NCBI GenBank assembly: GCA_965215995.1
Contig: OZ244128.1
Location: 2,666,001 to 2,730,000 of the forward strand
Length of the DNA: 64,000 nucleotides
Source of the DNA: SZUA-309 sp965215995
GTDB taxonomy: Bacteria; Pseudomonadota; Gammaproteobacteria; Pseudomonadales; Azotimanducaceae
Reading direction: 5' to 3'
In this document: one piece after another, positions 45,543 through 54,376 of the stretch
Position numbering within the stretch: position 1 is the first letter of the stretch
Layout of the letters: every line of letters begins with the position of its first letter
Notes under the pieces: model-generated
Database searches by the model: none
What the model saw: the letters and a program-made list of their open reading frames with translations, nothing else
Told to the model about the DNA's origin: nothing
Translations under genes and position numbers: made by a program

Positions 45543-45832
45543 ATGATTATCGACGTCCTGTTGCTGGTCGCTGGCTGCGCGCTGCTGTATGTGGGTGCCG
45601 ATCGGGTGACATCGTCGGTTCGAACATGATTAATCTGGGCGTGGTACTTGGACTGACCGGTCTGCTGGCACCGGTGGCAGGTGCATCGGTTGGCCTGATG
45701 GCGCTGGTGACCCTGGTGGGGCTGACGCTGTTGCTCTGGGCCCTGCTCATGTTGCTGCCGCTCGTTCATCGCTGGACGGGTGCGATGCTGCTGGCGCTGT
45801 TCGGTGTTTACCAATTTTCGGTGGTTTCCTGA
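45543..45832 (+). pseudogene. Internally deleted Na+/Ca2+ exchanger (CaCA family)
   Basis: The ATG at 45543 begins IIDVLLLVAGCALLYVGADR, the usual first helix of bacterial CaCA exchangers. At about 45605 a frame change joins it directly to GDIVGSNMINLGVVLGLTGL, the second-repeat GNxxGSN motif, and the final helices (ending YQFSVVS) to the stop at 45830-45832. More than half of a ~320-residue protein is missing and the halves are out of frame, so it is a remnant. The stop overlaps the psiE start. Confidence 0.75.
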
Positions 45833-46326
45833 TGCACGACGAACTTTCGACCGAACACGACGATCCGATGGTGCGATTTCTACACATGGTCATCCGGTTC
45901 AGCATCCGGGTTCTGGCCGCGATGATGGTACTGGTGATCCTCTGGGGTATTGCCGATGTCGTTTACGTCATTGCCATGAAGCTCTGGGAGCCGCCGCGGT
46001 TTCTGATGACCGTGAGCGATATCTTCCAGCTGTTTGGAGCGTTTCTCGTGGTGCTCATTGCCATCGAGATCTTCGTGAACATCCGGATGTATCTGGGCTC
46101 GGATGTGCTGCCGGTGAAGCTGGTCATCGCCACCGCCTTGATGGCCGTTGCCCGGAAGGTCATCGTGCTCGATTTCGAGCAGACCGATGCCCCCTACATT
46201 CTGGCGATTGCCGCTGTGGTCGCGGCGCTTGGCGCGACCCATTGGCTGCTCTCCCGGGAAAACGTGCGCGATACCGAGATAAACCCGTTGCTGGTCCCCT
46301 CTGAAGAGCGAAACCGCGAACACTGA
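45832..46326 (+). CDS. psiE: PsiE-family membrane protein
   Basis: 164 residues with four predicted membrane helices and the family core FLMTVSDIFQLFGAFLVVLIAIEIFVN; the charge pattern RMYL...KLVIATALMAVARKVIVLD is also typical. PsiE of E. coli is a phosphate-starvation-induced inner-membrane protein of unknown action. The start overlaps the stop of the CaCA remnant by one base, so it was presumably co-transcribed with the intact exchanger. Convergent with the methyltransferase gene. Confidence 0.85.
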   Translation: MHDELSTEHDDPMVRFLHMVIRFSIRVLAAMMVLVILWGIADVVYVIAMKLWEPPRFLMTVSDIFQLFGAFLVVLIAIEIFVNIRMYLGSDVLPVKLVIATALMAVARKVIVLDFEQTDAPYILAIAAVVAALGATHWLLSRENVRDTEINPLLVPSEERNREH

Positions 46327-46336
46327 TCCGGGCCGG

Positions 46337-46951
46337 TCACTTCCAACCAGTCACCAGCCACAGCGGATCGGCATCCTCCGGAGAACGGTCTTCGAAGGCG
46401 ATGTCTCGGAAGCCGGCCTGATCGAGGCAGTAGCCCACCAGCTCAATGCGTTCCTTTGCCGGCAGCTGGTGAAACGCAGCAATTGCCTTGGTGGGGAACA
46501 GACGATGGGACATGGCGATGCAGATGGCACCGTTGTCCGCAAGCACTCGATGAGCTGATTGCAGCACCTCGATAGGCCGAATCAGGTACTGAATGGAGAC
46601 CACGATGACTACGCGATCAAAGGTCCCGTCCGGATAAGGCAATTCCGGTTGCTCGTTGAGATTCTGCACCTGATGTTCGTTCAGACGTTTGTTTGCCGCG
46701 AGCTCCTCTGCGTTCATGCCGAGTCCGGCAACATGGGCGTAGGTGGTCTCATCCGGCAGGTGTGAGATCCAGGAGGACATAAGATCGAGTACCCGGCTGT
46801 CGGCTGGAAGAAATTCGCGGTAGTAGTCGGTCAGCGCGTCAATGGAGGCCTGGTCGATGTGGGCCTCGAATCTCGGCAACACGTAGAAGTGCTCGTCCGG
46901 GGATTCATCCGGGCGGGCAAAGAAGTGGTCGGGTATGTCGCCGTTGGTCAT
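46337..46951 (-). CDS. SAM-dependent methyltransferase-like protein
   Basis: 204 residues from the ATG at 46951; a frame open to 47203 lies within the upstream gene. Fold-type methyltransferase signals are present but diverged: SRVLDLMSSWISHLP for motif I (no GxGxG), GLGMNAEELAAN, and FDRVVIVVSIQYL. The sequence is close to a group of small bacterial proteins annotated as methyltransferases with this altered motif I. Overlaps the upstream small membrane protein by four bases. Confidence 0.75.
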   Translation of the reverse strand: MTNGDIPDHFFARPDESPDEHFYVLPRFEAHIDQASIDALTDYYREFLPADSRVLDLMSSWISHLPDETTYAHVAGLGMNAEELAANKRLNEHQVQNLNEQPELPYPDGTFDRVVIVVSIQYLIRPIEVLQSAHRVLADNGAICIAMSHRLFPTKAIAAFHQLPAKERIELVGYCLDQAGFRDIAFEDRSPEDADPLWLVTGWK

Positions 46952-47229
46952 GACACCACTCCGGCTGAGCGGCGATCGCGCAGCCAGCGGTAGAATCCGA
47001 ACAGGCTGATCCCGAGCCAGGCGATCTCGATGATGAGAGAGGACAGATTGAAGTTGTACGTCAGGGACACGATGATGAGCAGAGCACCGGTCGCGTTGGC
47101 CAGAGAGTAACCGGGGTGGCGGACGTCCATGCGGCCCATCTGGATGAGCAGATAGGTGGCCAGCACCAGGAAGACACCGAGATTGCCGACCAGATCGTGC
47201 CACTCGTAGCTCATCGTTGTGCGCATCAT
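46948..47229 (-). CDS. Small membrane protein, CBU_0592-like
   Basis: 93 residues with three hydrophobic helices (LGVFLVLATYLLIQMG, LANATGALLIIVSLTYNF, LIIEIAWLGISLFGF) ending in a basic tail. It resembles the CBU_0592 type of small inner-membrane proteins, function unknown. Two ATG codons occur in a row at 47229 and 47226, and another at 47214. The ATGA overlap with the methyltransferase implies translational coupling. Confidence 0.65.
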   Translation of the reverse strand: MMRTTMSYEWHDLVGNLGVFLVLATYLLIQMGRMDVRHPGYSLANATGALLIIVSLTYNFNLSSLIIEIAWLGISLFGFYRWLRDRRSAGVVS

Positions 47230-47310
47230 TGCCTAAGGTGACGCAGAGGCTATCTGCACTTTCGAAGTGGATCTACTATCAGCGCGTCTTCATGAAGGTG
47301 GTTCCTTCCG

Positions 47311-48594
47311 ATGAAATTGACTGTACGGCTGCGGATCAGGCTCGGGCAGGCTGCCTTCGTCGGGCTCGGTTTTGTTGAGCGGCTTCGCCATGGCAGGAGC
47401 ATCAACCTGTTTTCTGCCCGATTTCGTGAGAATCCGCACCAGGTCTTCGCCGAGACCCGATCGAGAGGGCCGCTTTTTTACTCGCTGGCGGTGCGTGCAT
47501 GGTGGGTCACCAGCTTCGAGCTCGTTCGGGAGGTGCTCAGAGATCCAAGATTCTCCAGTGATGTGCGCAGGTTTCCGAAACGCGCCGAGCAGATCAGAAA
47601 ACGAATCGGCGACGACGCGTACCGGCTGGAGAGCTTCGAGAATCCGAGCATGCTGAATCTTGATCCACCCGATCACACGCGGATCCGGCGTCTGGCGACC
47701 CACGCCTTCACTTCCCGATACATCGCCTCACTCGAGCCACGGATCCGGACAATCGTGGACCGCTGTCTGGACAGCGTGGCGAATCAGCCCGTGTTCGACG
47801 TGATGGACTGTCTGGCGAAACCACTGCCTGCCATCGTGATTGCGGAGATGATGGGCTTGCCGGAATCTGATCATGATCGGTTTCGGGCCTGGTCGGAGGA
47901 TCTGATCGCCGGTACGGCGACGGGGGATCCGGCGGTTGTCGAGCAGGCTGAGCGATCCAGCAAGGCACTCATCGACTACTTCGCAGGGATCATCGAATCC
48001 CGACGCGGAAAGCCCGGCGATGATCTCATTGGCCAGTTGATGGCGGCGGAAGAGGCGGGTGACAAGCTCAATACCCAGGAGCTCTACAACACCTGCCTGC
48101 TGCTACTCGTGGCAGGACACGAAACGACCACGCGGTTGATCGGCAACGGCCTGTACTGGCTGCTGCAATGCCCGGAGCAGCTTGCAAAGCTGAAAGCCGA
48201 TCCTTCCCTGCTGCCGAATGCCGTAGAAGAGATGCTCCGATTCGAGCCTCCGGTGATGGCCACGCAGCGATTCGTGCTTGAGGACATGGACTTTCACGGC
48301 GCAGAGCTCAAGAAAGGAGACTCTATCTTCATCGGGCTCGCCGCCGCGAATCGTGACGAGGCCGCCAATGCCGATCCGGACGAGTTCGACATCAGCCGGG
48401 AGAAGGTGAACCAGGTGGCGTTCGGCTATGGGATTCACCTGTGTATCGGTGCAACGCTTGCCCGCCTGGAGGGGCGGGTGGCTTTCGAGCGTCTGCTCGA
48501 GCGCCATCTCGATCTCGAGCTCGCGGGTGATCCGGAGTGGGGCGCAAACCCGTTCTTTCGCGGCTTTGACGAGCTGAGCGTTCGCTCCCTATGA
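47311..48594 (+). CDS. Cytochrome P450
   Basis: 427 residues, soluble bacterial type. The I-helix LLLVAGHETTTRL carries the acid-alcohol pair, the K-helix ExxR is in VEEMLRFEPP, and the heme ligand Cys378 is in FGYGIHLCIGATLARLEG. A class I enzyme of this kind needs a ferredoxin and a reductase, but neither gene is adjacent. The next gene starts seven bases after the stop and may act in the same pathway. Substrate unknown. Confidence 0.9.
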   Translation: MKLTVRLRIRLGQAAFVGLGFVERLRHGRSINLFSARFRENPHQVFAETRSRGPLFYSLAVRAWWVTSFELVREVLRDPRFSSDVRRFPKRAEQIRKRIGDDAYRLESFENPSMLNLDPPDHTRIRRLATHAFTSRYIASLEPRIRTIVDRCLDSVANQPVFDVMDCLAKPLPAIVIAEMMGLPESDHDRFRAWSEDLIAGTATGDPAVVEQAERSSKALIDYFAGIIESRRGKPGDDLIGQLMAAEEAGDKLNTQELYNTCLLLLVAGHETTTRLIGNGLYWLLQCPEQLAKLKADPSLLPNAVEEMLRFEPPVMATQRFVLEDMDFHGAELKKGDSIFIGLAAANRDEAANADPDEFDISREKVNQVAFGYGIHLCIGATLARLEGRVAFERLLERHLDLELAGDPEWGANPFFRGFDELSVRSL

Positions 48595-48601
48595 TCGCCG
48601 G

Positions 48602-49555
48602 ATGAGCAGCACAGTCAGCAGAACGGTTCGTTCCGAGTTTCAGATGGCTCCGCCTCGCGTCATCGAGCGAGCTTACGATGATCCGGATCTGGTGCGCGGG
48701 CTTATCGAGCAGGGGGCGCCCTACAAGAGCATCACTGCGGTGCAGAAGGAACCCGAAGGCACGTCGGCGGCGCCCTGGTTCCGCAATTTCTGGGCGCTTG
48801 GCGGGAAGGTCATCTTTCCGGGCGCTGAGGTCGTGTTCCACAACCCGAACTTCATTGAAGCCGCACGTGATTCGTTTGCCGCACAGATCGTGCGGCCGCT
48901 GGCCATGATGACCAACCTGAACGCACCGGCACCGGCGGCACCGCCCCACCTCGATCTGCCGTTCTTTCGCGGCGCGCACAAGCGGGAAGTTCCATTGTGG
49001 ATGCTGGCACCCATGGGGTACTCGGGATTGTTTCAGCAGTGGGCGATTCCCGTGGCCTCTGTGATCACCTGGTTCTTCGATGGCGAAGGTGGGGAGTTCG
49101 AATACTGGCCGGATGGGCTGGATGAGCCGAGCCAGCGTGCCGCTAACCTCTCGAGCAACCAGGGTGTGCTGGCGGACAACGAGTACATGTACCATCGGGT
49201 CTGCAGGATCGGCCGGGAGACGGCATTTCTGCCGGACAATCTGATTCCTTATGAGGCGATGCTGGAGAGATCGGACGCTGGCTGGCAGATCGTTGCCAAT
49301 GGCCGTGTGCTTGCCGAGTATCCAGCGGGTGGCATTCGCGCCTCAGTGCTCTGGAAAGCCTATTGCTTCAGGAATCAGGCAGAGGCAGATGCGTTCACCA
49401 GTGGCTCGGACAATCTGACCGCCGGGCAGATCGTCGATCTCTTTCAGCAGGACCTCCGACGGCGCGGCATACGTATCGCAGCACCGGAAAACCTGGAGGG
49501 TAAGGATCGCTGGAGCGAGGTGATTCGGGAAACCTATCCGGCAGCGTCATACTGA
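48602..49555 (+). CDS. Unrecognised protein encoded with a P450
   Basis: 317 residues, no signal peptide or membrane helix. Conserved-looking segments are PPHLDLPFFRGAHKREVPLW, PVASVITWFFDGEGGEFEYW and YMYHRVCRIG. The HLD and later YHR are arranged like an HxD...H iron site with a following arginine, so a 2OG/Fe(II)-oxygenase-like or cupin-like fold is possible, but this is only inferred. The seven-base gap to the P450 gene indicates one transcript. I do not know the family. Confidence 0.65.
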   Translation: MSSTVSRTVRSEFQMAPPRVIERAYDDPDLVRGLIEQGAPYKSITAVQKEPEGTSAAPWFRNFWALGGKVIFPGAEVVFHNPNFIEAARDSFAAQIVRPLAMMTNLNAPAPAAPPHLDLPFFRGAHKREVPLWMLAPMGYSGLFQQWAIPVASVITWFFDGEGGEFEYWPDGLDEPSQRAANLSSNQGVLADNEYMYHRVCRIGRETAFLPDNLIPYEAMLERSDAGWQIVANGRVLAEYPAGGIRASVLWKAYCFRNQAEADAFTSGSDNLTAGQIVDLFQQDLRRRGIRIAAPENLEGKDRWSEVIRETYPAASY

Positions 49556-49567
49556 CGTGTAGCGCGC

Positions 49568-50665
49568 TCAGGGCCGCCACGGCTCGGAGTAGTTTTCCGC
49601 CCCGGACTTCCGCACATCGCTCAGCCAGTCGCCGTCATACGGCCAGGCGGTCGGATCATCCTCGCTCGGCCCCTGCCAGAACCTGGCCATGGGCGAATCG
49701 CCGCCGGGTTCGAGAGACCAGGCCTGACGCCGGAAGGTCCAGCTGTCAGGCACGAGGGCATGCGCCTGGCGGAAGTGCTCGATGGCTGCGGCATGATCGC
49801 CTGCCTGCTCAAGCGCCGTGGCCAGCTCGAAATGGGCATGGCCCAGCGCCATCTCCGCCGTTCGTGGCCGGGATCGCTCGATCACCTGATCGGGAGAGAG
49901 AGCAAACGAGCTGTCCGCGCCCTTCTCAACCCAGTCCCTTAAGGCGGCGTGATAGGCGTCCGGATCCGACTGGATCTTCATCGCCTCGCCGAACATCTCG
50001 ACAAATCGTTGTGGTAGGCCTTCCGGGGCCTCGAAGCTGGATTCTGCCGCTTCCGGGCGTGGCGCGGGTGCCGCTTCGGCCGGTCGGACGATCATGCCCT
50101 GCTCGTCGATCCAGATGCTGCTCGGAATGTTGATGACACCGAATACCCGGGCGAGGACATGGTGCGCATCGATGAGCGATGGGTGGGTCGGTGCCGCTGC
50201 CTCGATAAACGGTCGGCAGCCGTCAGCCCCCAGTGTGTCAAGGCCCACGCTGACGATCTCGACACCCCTGGGATGCAGCTCTTCACGAATTGCCTGCCAC
50301 ACGGGCAGGTCGGCTGAACAGCCTCAGTAGGGTGCCCAGGCGAAGACGACGATCTTCTGCCCTTTGAGGGAGGAGAGGTGGAACGGGTTGCCTGCCAGAT
50401 CAGGCAGAACCACCTCGGGTGCTACCGCAGTGGTCAGTGCCCGGTTGCCCACGGACTCCGGTCCGATGCTCACCAGGTTGTGCGCCTCGCTGCTGACAAC
50501 CGGCAACCCCATGGCTTCGGCGATGACAACAGACTCCTTGCTGTTGCGCACCTCGTCTGTGAGCGGGATGCACAGATCGCCCTTGCAGGCGCCTTCTGGT
50601 TTCAACGTCCAGCCGGTTTCCGCTTCGAAACGGACCGGGTCGAAAGTCCTGTCTGTCAGAATCAT
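49568..50665 (-). CDS. Redoxin-domain protein, predicted selenoprotein (in-frame UGA as residue 114)
   Basis: Read from the ATG at 50665 the frame is open to a single TGA at 50326-50324, then continues in the same frame to 49568: 365 residues with Sec114. The sequence around it is KIVVFAWAPY-Sec-GCSADLPVW, matching the thioredoxin-like pattern WAPW-C-GCRxDLP, so UGA lies on the redox-active cysteine and the next Cys (116) is kept. The N-terminal ~85 residues hold CKGDLC, a possible extra redox pair. The C-terminal half continues the redoxin domain (VEIVSVGLDTLG, then INIPSSIWIDE) and a TPR-like tail. A SECIS-like hairpin follows the UGA. A caller would report two separate genes. Confidence 0.87.
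50293..50309 (-). promoter_or_regulatory. Putative SECIS element of the redoxin gene
   Basis: Fourteen bases after the UGA on the minus strand, CCUGCC (50309-50304) pairs perfectly with GGCAGG (50298-50293) around the five-base loop CGUGU, with G at loop position two, about 22 bases from the UGA. This fits the bacterial SECIS consensus. A second small hairpin, GGCU-GUUC-AGCC, directly abuts the UGA. Confidence 0.68.
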
Positions 50666-50753
50666 GATGCGGCTCTCCTCATCCTTGCCTGGTGTCCCTG
50701 TTCGGAGAAGTCAGCGAGTCGATCGAACAGAATACTCGGTCATCATGCCCTGA

Positions 50754-51764
50754 TCAGAGAGGCTCGCAACCCTGTCCTTTCAGCAGGCCAACGAGCTGAT
50801 CGAGGTCTTCGCTGCGGCGGCTGCGCATCACGTGCCAGCGACTGTGTGTGGCCTGATCAGCGTTTGGGTCGAGCTTGATACCCCAGAGCGGCTCGATCCG
50901 GTTCGGTAGCGAGGCGTAACGGACATCCACCACGTAGTTGGGATCTTCAGGATCCAGCGCCAACCAGCCGTCCGAGTACCAGCCGAAGCGGTCCAGGTCT
51001 CTTGCCTGTTGGCTGGCCGGATCAAGCCATGGCAGGTCCTTCTCCGGGTTCAGCAGTGGAATGGCCATCCCGGGACAGAGCTCACCTGCCGCTGCCACCC
51101 GAATGCCGTCGACGTGGATCCTCCCATCAGCCTGGTAGATGGCCTTCCAGACGAGCAGGTTAGCGAAGCCCGGCTTGAGAGCCAGTCGGGAGGGGGTGTG
51201 GCCACGAGCTGTCGCAACCGCGCTGGCGGTCTCGAAGGCGCGCTGCTGCTGAATGGCAGCGATGCTCAGATAGATCAGCACCCAGACGAGGCCGGTGACC
51301 GCGTAGGCAGCTTTACGGCGCCAGGCGGCAGCGGCCATGAGCATGAACAGAGGTACGGAAAACAGCGGGTCCACGACCGAGATCAGGTTCCAGGCCACCC
51401 GGGCATCCGACAGCGGCCAGAACAACTGGGTGCCGTAGCTGGTGCAGGCATCGAGCAGGCCGTGGGTCGCGTAGCCGAGGAGGGTCGCAAGAAAGAGCTC
51501 CCGGCCGCTGAGCCAGCGTTTCATCACCGGCATGAGGAGAAGTGCGCAGACGCCGGCACCGACCGGGATGAAGGGCAGGGAGTGGCTGAACTGGCGGTGG
51601 AATTCCAGATAGAGGATCGGGTCTGTCGCCGAGCGGATCAGGATGTCCAGATCCGGCGCGAAGCCGGCGACGGCGCCCGCCGCGGTGAATGCCCGTATCT
51701 TCTCCGGCTTAGCGGCCGTCTGAGCGAGGGTGGCACCCAGAGTGCCCTGTGTCAGCGGGTCCAA
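50754..51764 (-). CDS. YdjM/DUF457-type membrane-bound metal-dependent hydrolase
   Basis: 336 residues. MDPLTQGTLGATLAQ and the His/Asp pattern FAPDLDILIR, FHRQFSHSLPF and YATHGLLDACTSYGTQLFWP are typical of the LexA-regulated YdjM family, which is membrane-bound and thought to be a zinc hydrolase. Four to five hydrophobic helices are spread through the N-terminal ~180 residues, and the C-terminal part is soluble. Next gene on the strand is only one base away. Substrate unknown. Confidence 0.82.
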   Translation of the reverse strand: MDPLTQGTLGATLAQTAAKPEKIRAFTAAGAVAGFAPDLDILIRSATDPILYLEFHRQFSHSLPFIPVGAGVCALLLMPVMKRWLSGRELFLATLLGYATHGLLDACTSYGTQLFWPLSDARVAWNLISVVDPLFSVPLFMLMAAAAWRRKAAYAVTGLVWVLIYLSIAAIQQQRAFETASAVATARGHTPSRLALKPGFANLLVWKAIYQADGRIHVDGIRVAAAGELCPGMAIPLLNPEKDLPWLDPASQQARDLDRFGWYSDGWLALDPEDPNYVVDVRYASLPNRIEPLWGIKLDPNADQATHSRWHVMRSRRSEDLDQLVGLLKGQGCEPL

Positions 51765-51765
51765 G

Positions 51766-52230
51766 TCAGCTCGCGAGCCGCCCGGTGATCACGTAGTCGA
51801 GAATCCGCACGATCTGCTCCGGCGTAGTGGCCACGGCCAGAGCGGCTGCATCTATCTCTTTCATTGGATGCGTGAGGGTGTCGTCACGCAAGGTGATGAT
51901 CGGTTTGCCGAGGGCGGCAGCAAATCCCGCGTCGAACGCCGCGTTCCACTGCCGGTACTTGTCACCGAATCGCACCACAACCACATCTGCCTGCTCGAGC
52001 AGAGTGCGGGTGCGGATGGCATTCACCTTCGCGCCCTTGTGATCCTTCCAGAAGTCGTTTTCCTCAGCACCGAGTATGCGCGCGCCGCAGTCGTCGCTGT
52101 CTTCGTGCACTGTGACAGCGCTGGTGAACTGGGTGGGGAGATTCATCTCGGCTGCCCCGTCGGCAATGCGCTGCCGCCAGTCCGTGTGGATCTCGCCAGA
52201 CAGGTAAACCTGCCACTGGCCGTTCTGCAT
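51766..52230 (-). CDS. YtoQ-family protein
   Basis: 154 residues. The N-terminal QWQVYLSGEIHTDWR and later LGAEENDFWKDHKGA and DVVVVRFGDKYRQWNAAFDAGFA match the YtoQ family, related to nucleoside deoxyribosyltransferase folds. GEIHxD and EENDFW are highly conserved-looking. Its biological function is unknown. Located directly upstream of the YdjM-like gene with which it is likely co-transcribed. Confidence 0.82.
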   Translation of the reverse strand: MQNGQWQVYLSGEIHTDWRQRIADGAAEMNLPTQFTSAVTVHEDSDDCGARILGAEENDFWKDHKGAKVNAIRTRTLLEQADVVVVRFGDKYRQWNAAFDAGFAAALGKPIITLRDDTLTHPMKEIDAAALAVATTPEQIVRILDYVITGRLAS

Positions 52231-52359
52231 GTCGGAAAACTCCTCTTTTGCGAAACCGTCATCTTATGGAACCACGGTCTAACTATCGACCAGCCAGTCG
52301 GCGAGCACCCTGCGACAAGCCGCTAGATCTATACTACTTGCGCAGCAGGGAGATGAACG

Positions 52360-53340
52360 ATGAATGACGAGTTGATGCATCCGGTGGGCGACCATCCGGC
52401 CTGGAGCGAGAGCTATTACTTCAACTTCGTGGATCCGAGCTCAAAGATCGGCATGTTCACCCGGATGGGGTTTCGTCCCGGCAACGGCTGGGCTGATGGG
52501 TTGCACGTGATCTACCTGGAGGGCCGGCGGGTGGCGTTCACCTACGGTCGCAGGAACATCGAGCAGGATCTGTCCCTTTATGACGGAGATCTGACCGCGG
52601 GTAGCCTGCGGTTGGATTGCATCGAGCCCCATCAGCTCTGGGAGCTGACCTATCGGGGTCCCGCTCAGGACGTGGCGGATGCAGAAGTGCTGCTCACCCG
52701 CAGCAAGGAACGCCCGGACGGCTGGTATGAGCCTTCCGAGCTGAACATGGCCGTCCGGTTCGAGTGTCTTACACCACCGCAGTACGCTGACAGAGGAGAG
52801 CACGGCCACTTCGAGCAGAGTGGACGTGTCACCGGCACGATCAGCCTCGGCGACGAGCGCTGGCAGGTAAGTGGCTACGGCGTGCGGGACAAGTCCTGGG
52901 GCCCGAGAGATTGGGGCGCAGGCGGTCAGAGCGGCGCAGGAGACCGGGAAGAGCCGGAGGGCCCGGCACCGTTCGTGAACTGGTTTTCCATGAACTTCGG
53001 GGCGGACGCTGCGCTCGGTGGTTCCTGCTTTCTAGGCGACGACGGCGTGATGCGGGGGCAGGGGTGGTTGCAGCGCGGGGGCGAGCACCTGGCGCTTCCG
53101 GAGGTGTTAATCGAGTCCGAGTACAAAGCGGACTCCATCCTCCACAAGGCCGTCCGGCTCGAAGCACGAACCGAATCCGGCGAGACATTGCTCATCACCG
53201 GCGATGTCAGCTCGGTCTGTCCGACCAAGATTCCCATGCCGGGCGGCGCGATTTTCGTCAACGAAGGCCTCACGGAGTTTCGCTGGGAAGGCAGAGTCGG
53301 TTTCGGCATCGCCGAGCACTGGCACGGTGTTCGGCTCTGA
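52360..53340 (+). CDS. DUF7064/DUF7065-type protein (CrtC/AttH-like fold)
   Basis: 326 residues, cytosolic. The segment YYFNFVDPSSKIGMFTRMGF near the start and VSGYGVRDKSWGPRDW in the middle are hallmarks of a family of lipocalin-pair proteins (DUF7064 with DUF7065) found in steroid- and fatty-acid-degrading bacteria and related to hydroxyneurosporene synthase CrtC. The family enzymology is unsettled. It sits alone, divergent from the YtoQ gene, preceded by CAGGGAG. Confidence 0.74.
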   Translation: MNDELMHPVGDHPAWSESYYFNFVDPSSKIGMFTRMGFRPGNGWADGLHVIYLEGRRVAFTYGRRNIEQDLSLYDGDLTAGSLRLDCIEPHQLWELTYRGPAQDVADAEVLLTRSKERPDGWYEPSELNMAVRFECLTPPQYADRGEHGHFEQSGRVTGTISLGDERWQVSGYGVRDKSWGPRDWGAGGQSGAGDREEPEGPAPFVNWFSMNFGADAALGGSCFLGDDGVMRGQGWLQRGGEHLALPEVLIESEYKADSILHKAVRLEARTESGETLLITGDVSSVCPTKIPMPGGAIFVNEGLTEFRWEGRVGFGIAEHWHGVRL

Positions 53341-53565
53341 TCGGAGGCAGCTCGCGCAGATCGGAATCTTCGAAGATCAGCTAAGAATATTCCAGCTTTG
53401 GTATCACGGTTCCTACGCAGGATAGATCAGGGAACCATCATGCATAGAGATACCTTGCAGTCCTACTATTCGGTTGGTTCGCGCGACTCATTCGACATAT
53501 CCGAATGGTTGCCCGGCGACCCTCTGGTAGATTCGATGTGTCGCAATGAAACGTATGACGATTCC

Positions 53566-54045
53566 ATGCTGAAACTTCATAGCACGAACAAGAAACGCAA
53601 CTCGGCGATCGCGCTGGTGGCACTTGCCTTCGTGGGTGTCCCTGCTGCGGGCGTGGAGGTGTTGCCAGCCCGGGAGTTAGCGGGCCACTGCAAGAGCCTA
53701 ATGGGTTCGGCAGAGAATGAGGGTGCCCGGTTCTGCACGCATTACGTGCAGGGATTCATCGACGGCGCGGTATCCACGGACGTCCGAGTGATGATGAACG
53801 TTCAAGCTGAGTATGAGCAAAGTACGAGCCTGACTGAGAGGGCGGCGCGGACTCGGATGCCCGGTTGGCACGATCAGCGACGAGCCGCCGGATATGCTGA
53901 ATTCTGCCTCGGTGATCCGCTGCCACTCGCGGACGTTGTGCAGACGGTGGCTCGACACCTCGTGGAGCGGGAAGAGACGATGGATACGGCGCTGGCGGCG
54001 CGGGACGTGGTGTACGCTGCCCTGCGTAAACACTACCCCTGCTGA
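53566..54045 (+). CDS. Rap1a/Tai-like secreted protein
   Basis: 159 residues from the ATG at 53566, which starts a clean signal peptide (LKLHSTNKKRNSAIALVALAF, cut near AAG). An upstream ATG at 53440 has a better AGGGAACC ribosome site and would add 42 residues, so the start is open. The mature domain has the Rap1a/Tai pattern HCKSLMGSAENEGARFCTHY, QGFIDGAV, FCLGDPLPLADVV and a final HYPC, with two likely disulfides. Rap1a proteins are immunity proteins of type VI amidase effectors; no effector gene is adjacent, so this may be a related orphan. Confidence 0.68.
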   Translation: MLKLHSTNKKRNSAIALVALAFVGVPAAGVEVLPARELAGHCKSLMGSAENEGARFCTHYVQGFIDGAVSTDVRVMMNVQAEYEQSTSLTERAARTRMPGWHDQRRAAGYAEFCLGDPLPLADVVQTVARHLVEREETMDTALAARDVVYAALRKHYPC

Positions 54046-54185
54046 GCAACCGCGTGGCCGTCGAGGTTGGCAGCCTTGATCAGGACCTTCTTCTCGAGCG
54101 CCTGTCTGTGCGCGTGCAGGCGATTCCGCACCGAATCGTCCGAGGTGGCGATGATCTGAGCAGACAGCAGGTCTGCGTTGGCTCG
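54033..54185 (-). pseudogene. C-terminal remnant resembling PurE (N5-CAIR mutase)
   Basis: The reverse strand is open for 51 codons between TAA (54188-54186) and TAG (54035-54033). It reads RANADLLSAQIIATSDDSVR then NRLHAHRQALEKKV and a short tail, much like the C-terminal helix of PurE (NAALLAAQILATHDKEL in E. coli). There is no start codon and the catalytic N-terminal domain is missing, so this is a gene fragment. It overlaps the end of the Rap1a-like gene. Confidence 0.5.
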
Positions 54186-54376
54186 TTATCCGGCGCCCAA
54201 CATACACTGAACAAAACGTCGGACTATTCGATCTTTCCTATGCTCGATCACGGTTTTATCGAATGCTCGTAAGTTCGGATATATCGAATAAATGAGATGA
54301 AAAACACGAGTTTTCCGTATTGTTCGGTTTATGCAGACTATGCAGATGCCGAGATAAGGAAGAAGACCGGAAAGTC

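Noticed and set aside
45600..45640. TGA in the exchanger remnant considered as Sec
   Set aside because: The two halves are in different frames and most of the protein is missing, so readthrough would not restore it.
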